DNA of 64,000 nucleotides from SIG440 sp045591035. GTDB taxonomy: Bacteria > Bacillota > Clostridia > Monoglobales > Monoglobaceae. Both the position numbers and the translations under genes were made by a program. Below, in pieces: positions 51,643 through 60,303 of this stretch. A model generated the notes under the pieces. The model searched no databases. It worked only from the letters and a program-made list of their open reading frames with translations, and was not told where the DNA came from. The first letter of the stretch is position 1, and each line of letters starts with the position of its first letter. Location of the stretch: assembly GCA_045591035.1 (NCBI GenBank), contig JAZNSG010000017.1, forward strand, positions 9,147 through 73,146. The letters are read 5' to 3'.

Positions 51643-51671
51643 CTATAAACAAAGCTCAGTCGGGAAAAATA
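51643..51671 (+). promoter_or_regulatory. Candidate sigma-F promoter of spoIVB
   Basis: CTATA, 14 bases, GGGAAAAATA. The -10 part fits GGnnAnAnTR fully; the -35 has one mismatch and the spacing is one base short. spoIVB is a forespore gene, which fits. Confidence 0.4.
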
Positions 51672-51726
51672 AATTTGTCAATCAAAATTAATTTGATTAA
51701 CAAAAATTTCAGACTGGAGGGATTTT

Positions 51727-52746
51727 GTGATAAAATCAAAAATAGCCGCGTGTTTTATCGCAGTTGTTGTTTTATTTGGTTTTTGTGAAAATCCGGGCAT
51801 TTACGCAGAATCGTCTTCCGTTTTAAGCACCAATACACTTATTCCCTGCGGCTTTAGTGTAGGGATAACTTTAAGCACTGACGGCGTTTTGGTTTCAGAA
51901 TTATCTGCGGATAGCACGGCTCCCTCCCAAAAAGCGGGGCTTAAGCCCGGAGATATTATACGAAAATGCGGGGACAAAAAAATCACAAGTGTTCAGGATT
52001 TAAACAATGCTATATCAAAATCAAACGGAAAAGAAACTGCTCTTACAATTATCAGAAACGGTAAGAAAATAGAAACATTTATTATCCCAAAAAAAGAAAA
52101 AGCAAATGCAGATTACAAAATCGGGGCTTGGGTTAAAGACGCAGCCTCAGGCATAGGTACACTCACTTTTTATGACCCAAAAACCAAAACATTTGCTGCT
52201 CTCGGGCACGGAATTTGCGACCCGGAAACAGGAGATATAATATCTGCAACCGATGGTGAAATTATGAATGCAACCATTGTTTCTGTTAATAAAGGCGAAA
52301 AAGGAATACCGGGAGAACTGAACGGAGTTATTTCAGAAGAAAGTACAGTTATAGGCAAGATAACAAAGAATACGCCATGTGGTGTATTTGGCAAAATCTC
52401 AGATGAATTCTCTTGTGACAATACTGAAAAAGAAATAGGAACACGCCAGACCACAAAAACGGGTACAGCTTATATTTTGTCCAACATTGAAGGAAAGAAA
52501 ACTGAAAAGTTTGATATTGAAATCAAAAAAGTATTGCCTAAATCCGACTCATTTCAAAAGGGAATGGTTATTGAAATTACAGACAAAAAGCTTATTGAAA
52601 AAACCGGGGGCATTGTTCAGGGCATGAGCGGTAGCCCGATTATTCAAGACGGAAAAATTGTCGGCGCTGTAACTCATGTTTTTGTGAACAGTCCAACCCG
52701 AGGCTATGGTATTTTTGTCGAGGATATGCTCAGCAACGCCAAGTAA
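51727..52746 (+). CDS. spoIVB: SpoIVB serine peptidase
   Basis: 339 residues from a GTG with GGAGGG five bases upstream. An N-terminal signal/anchor (IAACFIAVVVLFGFC) is followed by a PDZ domain (about 40-125, AGLKPGDIIRKCGDKKI). The S55 peptidase domain has catalytic histidine in FAALGHGICDPETG and serine in VQGMSGSPIIQDG. SpoIVB is made in the forespore and secreted into the intermembrane space, where it triggers pro-sigma-K processing in Bacillus. In Clostridia it is normally beside spo0A; here several unrelated genes intervene. Confidence 0.95.
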   Translation: MIKSKIAACFIAVVVLFGFCENPGIYAESSSVLSTNTLIPCGFSVGITLSTDGVLVSELSADSTAPSQKAGLKPGDIIRKCGDKKITSVQDLNNAISKSNGKETALTIIRNGKKIETFIIPKKEKANADYKIGAWVKDAASGIGTLTFYDPKTKTFAALGHGICDPETGDIISATDGEIMNATIVSVNKGEKGIPGELNGVISEESTVIGKITKNTPCGVFGKISDEFSCDNTEKEIGTRQTTKTGTAYILSNIEGKKTEKFDIEIKKVLPKSDSFQKGMVIEITDKKLIEKTGGIVQGMSGSPIIQDGKIVGAVTHVFVNSPTRGYGIFVEDMLSNAK

Positions 52747-52750
52747 ACAC

Positions 52751-52781
52751 AAAAAAATGGTGCAAATTGCACCATTTTTTT
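52751..52781. terminator. Bidirectional terminator between spoIVB and the 52-aa gene
   Basis: AAAAAAATGGTGCAA/TTGCACCATTTTTTT: a 15-bp stem flanked by A- and T-runs. Confidence 0.9.
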
Positions 52782-52794
52782 GTGTGAAAACTTA

Positions 52795-52953
52795 TTATGC
52801 CAATTCTCTGATTGTGTTCCCCATTCTGTTCATCATTTTTTCAGCTTTATGATATGCACGACGGACATCTCTTCTGTTCATAGGATGCACTGCCAACATC
52901 AAACTTGCTCCCACAATAGTTCCCAAAACAACTCCAAGTGAAAAATTACACAT
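52795..52953 (-). CDS. 52-aa membrane-anchored small protein
   Basis: The ATG at 52953 has AAAGGAGG nine bases upstream. The product has one hydrophobic segment (FSLGVVLGTIVGASLMLAV, residues 4-22) and a basic amphipathic tail with NRRDVRRAYHKAEKMMNRMG. It resembles short YtxH-like proteins, but the match is too weak to name. It starts four bases after the PRC-barrel gene and ends at the shared terminator 52751-52781, so the pair forms a small operon. It was too short to be obvious by length alone, but start, context and composition support it. Confidence 0.72.
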   Translation of the reverse strand: MCNFSLGVVLGTIVGASLMLAVHPMNRRDVRRAYHKAEKMMNRMGNTIRELA

Positions 52954-52957
52954 ACAA

Positions 52958-53392
52958 TCAGCCTCCTTTCTGTTTTATATAAATAGTATTGTCCCTGACA
53001 AAAATTTTATTTACAGAAACCTGAGCTTTAGATGAGAATATATTCTTTGAAATTATAACGTCTGTCATTTCACCTGTTTCTGCAAGAAACAAAACATCCC
53101 GAAGTTTTTTGTTTTTTGAAACCTTTAATTCAGAAAGCTCACAGGTGCAATTTTCTTTTGATTTAATAAAATTCTTACACTCTTTAACTATAACCTTTTC
53201 ACCTGCGATTATAGAGATATTATCAAGGGGGATTATTTTTGACAAAGGAATCAGGCTTAAAGTATCAGCCTTAAGTGCCACAATTGACATTTTACTCTCA
53301 TCAAACACAGCGTCCACAATTATCCCCCATGGCTCACTTGCATCATCCTCATAAACCTTGAAGCCTTTTATTTTCTTTAAACTCAGTTCCAT
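52958..53392 (-). CDS. PRC-barrel domain protein
   Basis: 144 residues from the ATG at 53392 (AGGGG seven bases upstream). Two PRC-barrel-like segments occur: LSLKKIKGFKVYEDDASEPWG with GIIVDAVFDESKMSIVALKAD (1-60), and KKLRDVLFLAETGEMTDVIIS (95-125). PRC-barrel proteins of this size are common in spore formers and related to the YlmC/YmxH group; function is unclear. It forms a unit with the 52-aa protein downstream. Confidence 0.78.
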   Translation of the reverse strand: MELSLKKIKGFKVYEDDASEPWGIIVDAVFDESKMSIVALKADTLSLIPLSKIIPLDNISIIAGEKVIVKECKNFIKSKENCTCELSELKVSKNKKLRDVLFLAETGEMTDVIISKNIFSSKAQVSVNKIFVRDNTIYIKQKGG

Positions 53393-53410
53393 ATATACCC
53401 CTATACAACA

Positions 53411-53446
53411 AAATCCGCAAATCAACCTGAATTGATTTGCGGATTT
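53411..53446 (-). terminator. Terminator of the SASP gene
   Basis: 15-bp perfect stem AAATCCGCAAATCAA/TTGATTTGCGGATTT, 34 bases after the SASP stop. Confidence 0.85.
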
Positions 53447-53479
53447 TTCAAAATATAGAAAACTTTGTACGCATTTAGC

Positions 53480-53692
53480 TTACTGACCGTTAGCTAAGTC
53501 CTGTTCGTACTTCTTAATCATTTTCTTAACCATCTGACCGCCGATAGAACCTGCCTGTCTTGATGTTAAATCACCATTATAACCGTCCTTAAGCTGAACG
53601 CCTACTTCGTTAGCAGCTTCCATCTTAAATCTGTTCATAGCAGCCTTAGCTTCAGGAACCATGGTCTTGTTAGAATTGTTGTTATTAGACAT
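53480..53692 (-). CDS. Alpha/beta-type small acid-soluble spore protein
   Basis: 70 residues. It carries the two conserved SASP helices: PEAKAAMNRFKMEAANEVGV with the GPR protease site around FKMEAANEVG, and GDLTSRQAGSIGGQMVKKMI. Such proteins coat and protect DNA in the dormant forespore and supply amino acids at germination. The gene is monocistronic, with GGGAGGTG upstream and a strong terminator. I found no fully convincing sigma-G promoter, although an AT-rich stretch with GGTTAAAATA about 75 bases upstream is a possible sigma-F/G -10 region. Confidence 0.95.
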   Translation of the reverse strand: MSNNNNSNKTMVPEAKAAMNRFKMEAANEVGVQLKDGYNGDLTSRQAGSIGGQMVKKMIKKYEQDLANGQ

Positions 53693-53872
53693 TTAAATTC
53701 ACCTCCCTCTTTTTTCAGAGAAACAATTTCAAACTGTTTGTCTGTCTACGCTAATATTTTAACCTTATATTCAATAAATACACATTGAAAAATTTTCTAT
53801 TTTAGTCTAATATTTATACAAAATTTTTGCTAATCCACTGCATTCTAACGATAAACCGCGGTTGTTGTTTCC

Positions 53873-53900
53873 TTGACTTTTTTTTATATTATGATATAAT
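53873..53900 (+). promoter_or_regulatory. Promoter of the PHP-ilvD pair
   Basis: TTGACT, 16 bases, TATAAT with extended -10 TG, 53 bases upstream of the PHP gene. Confidence 0.7.
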
Positions 53901-53953
53901 TATTTTTGTAAAATTTGAACTTAAACCAAGATATCTTATAGGAGATAATGGTG

Positions 53954-54973
53954 ATGAAAAATCTTTTACCCAAAAAAAATTATTATAAAGCAAATCTACA
54001 TTGTCATTCAACGCTTTCGGATGGTCTTTTTTCTCCTGAAGAACTAAAAGCTATATACAAAGAAAAAGGATATTCAATTGTGGCATTTACCGACCATGAC
54101 TACATATTCTCCCACACAAATTTAGCAGATGCTGAGTTTTTGCCTTTAAGTGGCTACGAAATGCAAATATTAGATGACAGAACAGACCTGATTCGTGTGC
54201 AACGGGATGTTATGCATCTGAATTTTTATGCAAAAGACCCGTCAAATACAAAATTAATCTATTACGACCCAAAGCTCTATTATGAGGGCGACCCTAATCG
54301 AAAGCCTGAGTTTCAGGTTACTGAAACTTATCAAAAAAATCGTGTGCTTACTCCCGATGGTATCAATGATATAATTCGTGAAGCAAAAGAGAACGGATTT
54401 ATAGTGTGTTTGAATCATCCTACATGGTCATTTAATGACAGGCGTCACTATTGCGGTCTTGAAGGTCTTTTTGCAATGGAAATATATAATCATACATGTA
54501 TGCTGGACGGACACGATGCTTATTGTCCCACAGTTTATGACGAAATGCTTCGTGATGGTCAACGTATTTCCTGCATAGCCGCAGATGACAATCATAATCG
54601 CGGTCTGAGTGGTATACCAAAGCTTTATGATTCCTTTGGCGGATTCACAATGATAGCCGCCGACTCCCTGGACTATGACACAATCATAAAAGCCTTGGAG
54701 TGTGGAGACTTTTACGCGTCAAGAGGTCCAATCATCCATGAGCTTTATGTCGAAGATAATGTTGCGCACATATCCTTCAGCGATGCAGAAGTAATTACTT
54801 TATCCTGTGGCAGCAGAAGAGACAATGCTGTCCGTGTCGGAGCAGACTCACCCATCAACAGTGCCACATTCGAAATCCTGGAAACCGACAAATATCTCAG
54901 GTTCACTGTTACAGATAAATTTGGCAGAACAGCCAATACACGAGCATATTGGAGAGATGAATTCGCTGAATAG
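53954..54973 (+). CDS. PHP-domain metal-dependent phosphoesterase-like protein
   Basis: 339 residues from the ATG at 53954; an ATG at 53948 is too close to GGAG. The PHP signature is YKANLHCHSTLSDGLFSPEEL with the first metal ligands, then VAFTDHDYIFSH, VCLNHPTWSFND and AADDNHNRG, which supply the remaining ligands. The C-terminal 70 residues form a beta-rich extension. PHP proteins hydrolyse phosphoesters such as histidinol or nucleoside phosphates, and the substrate here is unknown. The gene is followed after 48 bases by the dehydratase gene and may be co-transcribed with it. Confidence 0.85.
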   Translation: MKNLLPKKNYYKANLHCHSTLSDGLFSPEELKAIYKEKGYSIVAFTDHDYIFSHTNLADAEFLPLSGYEMQILDDRTDLIRVQRDVMHLNFYAKDPSNTKLIYYDPKLYYEGDPNRKPEFQVTETYQKNRVLTPDGINDIIREAKENGFIVCLNHPTWSFNDRRHYCGLEGLFAMEIYNHTCMLDGHDAYCPTVYDEMLRDGQRISCIAADDNHNRGLSGIPKLYDSFGGFTMIAADSLDYDTIIKALECGDFYASRGPIIHELYVEDNVAHISFSDAEVITLSCGSRRDNAVRVGADSPINSATFEILETDKYLRFTVTDKFGRTANTRAYWRDEFAE

Positions 54974-55021
54974 ACCTATCTGTAAATTAAATTGTTTATA
55001 ATTCGAAAAGGAGCATAAAAT

Positions 55022-56650
55022 ATGAGAGCCATTGATAAATTAGAACCATTCCAAAAAGCAATATCAAAAGCGCATTTAGCGTCTGCGGGTATCAGTATTG
55101 ACTCGTTGAATTCAAAACCCCTTATCGCTGTAGCTAACAGCTGGAACGAGGTTTGCCCCGGGCATGAACCTCTTCGTAAGCTTGCCGAAGAAGTTAAAAA
55201 AGGTATTATAGAAGCAGGTGGCGAACCTATTGAGTTTAACACAATTGCTATGTGTGACGGCATTGCACAAGGGCATTCGGGAATGAAATACTGTCTTCCC
55301 CACAGAGAAATCATAACCGATTCAATTGAAGCTATGGTTTTGGGAGAAGGTATTTTTGACGGCATTGTATTTATGGCGTCCTGTGATAAAATTATTCCCG
55401 CTATGCTCAATGCTGCAGCAAGAATAAATCTTCCATCAATTATCGTGACTGCAGGTCCTTGCTACGCAGAAATTAAGCCAAACGAATCAAAAGAACTCCG
55501 CCAGAAATTCTTGAGAGGCGAAATAACCGAAAACGAGTTAATTGAAGGTACTTTGCGTTATTACACAGGTCCCGGTATATGTCCGTTTTTGGGCACAGCA
55601 AATACAATGGGATGCCTTTGTGAGTCTCTCGGAATGATGCTTTCAGGAGGAAGCTTAATCCCCTCAAGTACAAGTATGCGTCGTTTCAGTGCACGGAAAT
55701 CAGGCGCAGCACTTATGGAGCTTGTAAAAAAAGACATAAAGCCTTCTGATATTATGACAAGAAACGCTGTAGAAAATACTGTTACTCTTCTCAGTGCAAT
55801 CAGTGGTTCTTTAAATGCACTTGTACATCTCCCTGCACTTGCACTTGAGCTTGGTTTCAGCCTTACATGGGAAGATATATCAAAAATTACCGAAAAAACC
55901 CCACAGCTTACCGCTATTGTTCCCAACGGCAACAGCACAGTGGTTGATTTGTATAAAGCAGGCGGTATTCCCGCAGTTTTAAAAGAATTAAGAGACTTGC
56001 TTCATACCGATGAGCTCACTGTTTCAGGAGAAAAGCTTGGCGACATATTAGACTCCGTTCCGGATGGCGACAGAAACATCATTTACACAATGGAAAACCC
56101 AATCGCAAAAGCAGACGGTATTCAGGTTCTTTATGGCAATCTAGCTCCCGACGGAGCTCTTGTTAAAACATCGGCTGTGCCTGAGGAATTAAGAATCTTC
56201 AAAGGCAAAGCAAAAGTTTTCGAAAGCGAAGACGCATGTTATGAAGCATTTGAAAACAAAGAAATCGTTCCGGGTGATGCACTTGTTATTCGTTATGAGG
56301 GACCAAAGGGTGGTCCGGGAATGCGTGAATTGCATCGTGTAACAGAAATTTTAAAAGGTATCCCCAACACAGCGGTTATTACAGATGGTAGATTTTCCGG
56401 GGCAAGTGGAGGTCTCAGTATAGGTTGTCTTTGTCCTGAAGCTGCAGATGGTGGTCCTATTGCTTACGTTGAAAATGGTGACGAAATTTTTGTTGACCTT
56501 GCAGAAAGAATATTACGTCTTGAGGTTTCAGATGAAACATTAAACGAAAGAAAGAAAAATTCAACATCAAGACCAATAAACGAAAAAAGTTATCTAAATC
56601 GTTATGCGAAGTCGGTATCAACCGCAAGAAATGGCGCTGTTATGGAATAA
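55022..56650 (+). CDS. IlvD/Edd-family dehydratase (dihydroxy-acid dehydratase-like)
   Basis: 542 residues. IlvD/Edd features: VANSWNEVCPGHEPL, TIAMCDGIAQGHSGM, FMASCDKIIPAML (cluster cysteine), GMMLSGGSLIPSS and TDGRFSGASGGLSIGCLCPEA near the C-terminus. The family dehydrates dihydroxy acids, either for valine/isoleucine synthesis (IlvD) or of sugar acids. The N-terminal sequence differs from classical IlvD (for example PGHEPLRKL in place of PGHIHL), and the genetic neighbour is a PHP protein rather than ilv genes, so I leave the substrate open. AAAGGAG precedes the ATG; a terminator follows at 56677-56717. Confidence 0.85.
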   Translation: MRAIDKLEPFQKAISKAHLASAGISIDSLNSKPLIAVANSWNEVCPGHEPLRKLAEEVKKGIIEAGGEPIEFNTIAMCDGIAQGHSGMKYCLPHREIITDSIEAMVLGEGIFDGIVFMASCDKIIPAMLNAAARINLPSIIVTAGPCYAEIKPNESKELRQKFLRGEITENELIEGTLRYYTGPGICPFLGTANTMGCLCESLGMMLSGGSLIPSSTSMRRFSARKSGAALMELVKKDIKPSDIMTRNAVENTVTLLSAISGSLNALVHLPALALELGFSLTWEDISKITEKTPQLTAIVPNGNSTVVDLYKAGGIPAVLKELRDLLHTDELTVSGEKLGDILDSVPDGDRNIIYTMENPIAKADGIQVLYGNLAPDGALVKTSAVPEELRIFKGKAKVFESEDACYEAFENKEIVPGDALVIRYEGPKGGPGMRELHRVTEILKGIPNTAVITDGRFSGASGGLSIGCLCPEAADGGPIAYVENGDEIFVDLAERILRLEVSDETLNERKKNSTSRPINEKSYLNRYAKSVSTARNGAVME

Positions 56651-56676
56651 AGTTTTTAAATAAAGTAAATTGTTTT

Positions 56677-56717
56677 CAGGCAAAATCAAATTTTTGAGAT
56701 TTTGCCTGATTTTTTTA
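56677..56717 (+). terminator. Terminator of the dehydratase gene
   Basis: CAGGCAAAATC/GATTTTGCCTG stem followed by a T-run. Confidence 0.88.
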
Positions 56718-56726
56718 TATTTCCTA

Positions 56727-56754
56727 TTGACTTTTTTCTAAAATTGGTTATAAT
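56727..56754 (+). promoter_or_regulatory. Promoter of tRNA-Asn
   Basis: TTGACT, 16 bases, TATAAT, 21 bases upstream of the tRNA. Confidence 0.75.
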
Positions 56755-56775
56755 ATTATCTGTTGGTTAAAATAT

Positions 56776-56851
56776 TCCTCCTTAGCTCAGTCGGTAGAGC
56801 GCATGACTGTTAATCATGATGTCGCTGGTTCAAGCCCGGCAGGGGGAGCCA
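56776..56851 (+). tRNA. tRNA-Asn(GUU)
   Basis: 76 bases; acceptor TCCTCCT/AGGGGGA, D-arm TAGCTCAGTCGGTAGA, anticodon GTT in CTGTTAA, T-arm GGTTCAAGCC and encoded CCA. Confidence 0.95.
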
Positions 56852-56852
56852 G

Positions 56853-56884
56853 AAAAAAGCATCGACTTATGTCGATGCTTTTTT
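56853..56884 (+). terminator. Terminator of tRNA-Asn
   Basis: 14-bp stem AAAAAAGCATCGAC/GTCGATGCTTTTTT. Confidence 0.92.
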
Positions 56885-56986
56885 CAATGAAACATTTGGC
56901 TTTACAGTAGAAAATGCCCAAACTCACAACCCAGGTGATTTTTTAATAAAATAAAAAGCAAAAACTTTGCACCAAAAAATGTACGT

Positions 56987-57013
56987 CCCCAATTGGCTCT
57001 CCCAATTGGCTCT
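56987..57013. repeat. Two tandem copies of a 13-bp unit
   Basis: CCCAATTGGCTCT occurs twice head to tail. Each copy contains the palindrome CCAATTGG. No function is evident. Confidence 0.7.
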
Positions 57014-57024
57014 TTGTAAAAGTT

Positions 57025-57051
57025 AAAGCGTAGCAGATTTTGCTACGCTTT
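57025..57051. terminator. Terminator of the MocR gene
   Basis: AAAGCGTAGCA/TGCTACGCTTT stem overlapping the stop codon of the minus-strand gene. Confidence 0.75.
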
Positions 57052-58141
57052 ACTTATCCTTTAATGCCTGACGGCGTTTTCTTCTAGTTCTGTTTATATG
57101 TCTTTCAAAATCTCCGTTGTTTATAAATTCGGCAAGTACATACTGCTCAAATATAGGCACAGTACAAGAATAAAAACCCATCTTGTTAAAAAATGAATTA
57201 ACAAGTTTTTCCGGCAAAACCATATATCCGATACGCATTGACGGAGCAACAGTTTTAGTAAAGGTATTTACATATATCACACTATGAGTTGGTTCGAGTG
57301 AGAACAAAGTGTCTTCGTTCTTAGTTGAAACTGTAAATTCAGAATCGAAATCATCTTCAATAATGATTCCGTTTCGGTCTGCAGCCCACTTAATATACTC
57401 ATTTCTTTTAGAAGCACTTGCCGTAACACCACTTGGAAAGCTTCTGAATGGAGTTACATGAAGGACAGTTGCCTGAGTCCTGTTAAGATGCGAGGTGAGT
57501 ATTCCGTCTTTTGCTAAATTAAGTAAGTCACATTCTGCACCGTTAGATTTATATACAGAGAGTATCTTTTCATAAGATGGATTTTCAATTCCAAAAATCT
57601 TTTCTCTTCCTAAAAATTGTACGATAAGTCCGTATAGGTATTCTGCACCGGAGCCGACTACAATTTGTTCCGGCTTAACAGCTATCCCTTTTCCTCTGGC
57701 AAGGTAATCAGCTATTGATTTTCTCAACTCATAGCATCCTGAATTGGGGGATTTAATCAGGATTTGTTCACCGTATTTCGAAATGACATTACGCATTGTT
57801 TTGGCAAAAACAGAAAACGGAAACGCTTCGGTTTCGTGATAATTAATAGGTTCAGCAGTTATATCGTGCGGTTCGCGTTCTGCAACGGGAACAAAATCAT
57901 CTCTTCGGTATGTAACATAATATCCGCTGCGTTCTCTTGATTCGATATATCCCTCATCGCATAATATACTGTATGCATGCTCCACAGTAATAACGCTTGT
58001 CAATGTTTCATCAGCAAGAAGACGTTTTGATGGAAGCCTGTCTCCGTATTTATAAACAGAATTTATTATGTCTGTTCTGAGTTGTTCGTATAGCTGCATA
58101 TATGCTTTTTTCTTTAAACTAAAATTTATTGAATACTTCAT
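57050..58141 (-). CDS. MocR/PdxR-type GntR regulator with a shortened aminotransferase domain
   Basis: 363 residues against the usual 460-490. Residues 1-75 are a GntR winged helix (MQLYEQLRTDIINSVYKYG, then GDRLPSKRLLADETLTS). The rest is a fold-type I aminotransferase domain with EDDFDSEF and the PLP lysine region NTFTKTVAPSMRIGYMVLP. The protein ends RRKRRQALKDK, roughly 90-100 residues before the normal end, and a terminator overlaps the stop, so the C-terminal small domain is missing. MocR proteins of the PdxR group sense pyridoxal phosphate. It is divergent from the DUF436 and ECF genes, probably its targets. Confidence 0.82.
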   Translation of the reverse strand: MKYSINFSLKKKAYMQLYEQLRTDIINSVYKYGDRLPSKRLLADETLTSVITVEHAYSILCDEGYIESRERSGYYVTYRRDDFVPVAEREPHDITAEPINYHETEAFPFSVFAKTMRNVISKYGEQILIKSPNSGCYELRKSIADYLARGKGIAVKPEQIVVGSGAEYLYGLIVQFLGREKIFGIENPSYEKILSVYKSNGAECDLLNLAKDGILTSHLNRTQATVLHVTPFRSFPSGVTASASKRNEYIKWAADRNGIIIEDDFDSEFTVSTKNEDTLFSLEPTHSVIYVNTFTKTVAPSMRIGYMVLPEKLVNSFFNKMGFYSCTVPIFEQYVLAEFINNGDFERHINRTRRKRRQALKDK

Positions 58142-58234
58142 CTGGTTATATTAAAAACTCCTCATTTGGTAATTGTGATATAGTCAGATTTATTATATAC
58201 TAATAATAAAGATTTTTCAATAGGAGAATGTAAA

Positions 58235-58777
58235 ATGAATAATATTACGTTGCAGGCAACAGCCGTTATGGAAGAGCTAAAGCAAAAAGCAAAGCTAAAG
58301 CCAGGGGATATTGTTGTGGTTGGATGCTCAACAAGTGAAATAATTGGCTCAAAAATTGGAACCAACTCCAATCCCGAAACAGCAAAAATTGTATTTGAGG
58401 CAATTTATGATTACGCTGTTCAAAACGGCATAAAACTTGCAATACAATGCTGTGAACACTTAAACAGGGCTATTGTTATTGAAAAGGATACTGTTCCTTT
58501 TGCTGAAACAGTGAATGTGGTACCTCAACCTAAAGCCGGAGGTTCTATGGCAACACAAGCGTATGCACATTTTAAGAATCCGGTTGTGGTTGAAGAAATT
58601 AAAGCTGATGCAGGGATTGATATTGGTTCTACTCTTATTGGGATGCATTTAAAAAAGGTTGCTGTTCCATTAAGACTTGAAAACAACAGAATTGGTGAAG
58701 CAATGGTGTTTGCAGCACGAACCCGACCAAAATTTATTGGCGGTGTAAGAGCAATATATGATGATGAATTATTATAA
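58235..58777 (+). CDS. YwlG/DUF436 (TIGR01440) family protein
   Basis: 180 residues, full length for this uncharacterised family, with VVVGCSTSEIIGSKIGTNS, IQCCEHLNRAIVIE and GGSMATQAYAHFKNPVVVE as recognisable conserved stretches and MVFAARTRPKFIGGVRAIY at the end. No catalytic role is known. The gene begins the unit that includes the ECF S component, directly divergent from a MocR regulator, which hints at a link to vitamin uptake or use. GGAG is placed nine bases ahead of the ATG. Confidence 0.88.
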   Translation: MNNITLQATAVMEELKQKAKLKPGDIVVVGCSTSEIIGSKIGTNSNPETAKIVFEAIYDYAVQNGIKLAIQCCEHLNRAIVIEKDTVPFAETVNVVPQPKAGGSMATQAYAHFKNPVVVEEIKADAGIDIGSTLIGMHLKKVAVPLRLENNRIGEAMVFAARTRPKFIGGVRAIYDDELL

Positions 58778-58795
58778 TAATGGTTGGAGAAACTC

Positions 58796-59281
58796 ATGAA
58801 AACAAACATACAAAAACTCTCAACAGCTTCAATGTTTGCAGCGCTTTGCTGCATATCCACAATGATTATCAAAATTCCCTCTCCGCTAAAAGGTTACTTA
58901 AACCTTGGTGACTGCGTTGTTCTTCTTTCGGGATGGCTTTTGGCGCCCGGATACGGCTTTTTGGCTGCAGGTATTGGGTCTGCTCTTGCTGATATTTTTT
59001 TAGGCTATGTTATATATGCTCCCGCAACCTTTTTAATCAAAGGTATTATGGCAATCATCGCACATTTTTGCTTTAAGGGAAAGCACCATACTCTTTCAAG
59101 AATTATTGGCGGTATATTAGCAGAGATTGCAATGATTCTTGGATATTTTGTATTTGAAGGATTTATTTATGGCTTTGCGCCCTCTGCTGTGAATATTCCC
59201 GCAAACGGTATGCAAGGTATTGCAGGACTTATTATTGGTTTAATCCTTGTTAAACTTTTTGGAAGACTAAAGATATTTTAA
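58796..59281 (+). CDS. ECF transporter S component, probable vitamin B6-type
   Basis: 161 residues from the ATG at 58796 (TTGGAG eight bases upstream); a TTG at 58784 is less likely. Five to six hydrophobic helices occur, with the S-component landmark STASMFAALCCISTMII near the N-terminus (helix 1, AxxxA pattern) and GYLNLGDCVVLLSGWLLAPG. It would bind a vitamin and share the energising ECF module encoded elsewhere. The PdxR-like MocR gene next door suggests pyridoxal-type substrates. The assignment of substrate is inference. Confidence 0.82.
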   Translation: MKTNIQKLSTASMFAALCCISTMIIKIPSPLKGYLNLGDCVVLLSGWLLAPGYGFLAAGIGSALADIFLGYVIYAPATFLIKGIMAIIAHFCFKGKHHTLSRIIGGILAEIAMILGYFVFEGFIYGFAPSAVNIPANGMQGIAGLIIGLILVKLFGRLKIF

Positions 59282-59318
59282 TACATAACCGATATTACCT
59301 GAATATTATGTGCAAAAC

Positions 59319-59346
59319 AAAAAGACATCCCGAGGGATGTCTTTTT
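59319..59346. terminator. Bidirectional terminator between the ECF and SPFH genes
   Basis: AAAGACATCCC/GGGATGTCTTT stem with A- and T-runs, lying between convergent genes. Confidence 0.88.
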
Positions 59347-59355
59347 AATTATTTA

Positions 59356-60303
59356 CTATTCGCAACAAGGGTCTGCTTTCTTTTCAACCGGCTCTTTAGT
59401 ATTATCCGGGTTTGTTTTGTCCCCCAGACCGGTTGTTTCCGAAAATACGACATTTGATTTTGTCATTTCTACTGCATCTGTAGGAATTATTATTTTTGCA
59501 GCTTTGCCATCTGCCATAGCAACCAATGCCTCATACTTTTTAAGTTCAAGAACTGCTGAATCAACATATGCCTCTTTTAATGCAGCAAGACCATCCGCCT
59601 CTGCTTTTTTTGATAAATAGATTGCTCTGGCTTCACCCTCTGCCCTTGCAATTCTTGCATCTCTTTCACCTTCGGCTTCAAGTATCATCGCTTGTTTATC
59701 GCCTTCTGCACGGGTTATTGCCGCAGCCTTATGTCCCTCTGCCTGAAGCATAGTTTCTCTTCTGTCGCGTTCAGCTTTCATTTGCTTTTCCATTGCGTTT
59801 TGGATTTCTGCAGGTGGAATAATGTTTTTCAATTCAACTCTGTTTACCTTGATTCCCCATTTATCCGTTGCATCATCCAATATAGAAGTCATCTTTGCAT
59901 TGATGGTATCTCTTGAAGTGAGAGTTCCATCAAGCTCCAACTCGCCTACAATATTTCTCAAGGTTGTTGCCGCAAGATTTGATAAAGCAGAGATAGGATT
60001 CACAGCCCCGTATGCATATAGTTTTGCATCATAAATTGCATAGTATATCACCGTATCTATCTGCATTGTGACATTATCTTTCGTGATTACCGGCTGAGGC
60101 GGTGAATCAAGAACTTGTTCTTTCAGTGTGACTCTCTTTGAAATTCGTTCTAAAAATGGTATCTTGATATGAATTCCTGCTGACCATGTTGCTTTATATT
60201 TTCCAAGAAGCTCAACAACAAATTCCTGAGCCTGTGGTACAATCTTGATATTTGATATAATAATTACAATTAAAACTATAACAATCGCTAATACAATTCC
60301 CAT
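59356..60303 (-). CDS. SPFH/Band 7 (stomatin-like) membrane protein
   Basis: 315 residues from the ATG at 60303 (AAAGGAGG ten bases upstream). An N-terminal membrane helix (IVLAIVIVLIVIIISNI) is followed by the SPFH domain (25-190, VPQAQEFVVELLGKYKATW and VTKDNVTMQIDTVIYY-like core). Next comes a coiled-coil rich in A, E, R (MEKQMKAERDRRETMLQAEG and repeats of RAEGE). The tail is charged and ends DPCCE, an unusual cysteine pair. Such proteins organise membrane microdomains; the usual NfeD-type partner gene is not adjacent. Function in this organism unknown. Confidence 0.9.
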   Translation of the reverse strand: MGIVLAIVIVLIVIIISNIKIVPQAQEFVVELLGKYKATWSAGIHIKIPFLERISKRVTLKEQVLDSPPQPVITKDNVTMQIDTVIYYAIYDAKLYAYGAVNPISALSNLAATTLRNIVGELELDGTLTSRDTINAKMTSILDDATDKWGIKVNRVELKNIIPPAEIQNAMEKQMKAERDRRETMLQAEGHKAAAITRAEGDKQAMILEAEGERDARIARAEGEARAIYLSKKAEADGLAALKEAYVDSAVLELKKYEALVAMADGKAAKIIIPTDAVEMTKSNVVFSETTGLGDKTNPDNTKEPVEKKADPCCE

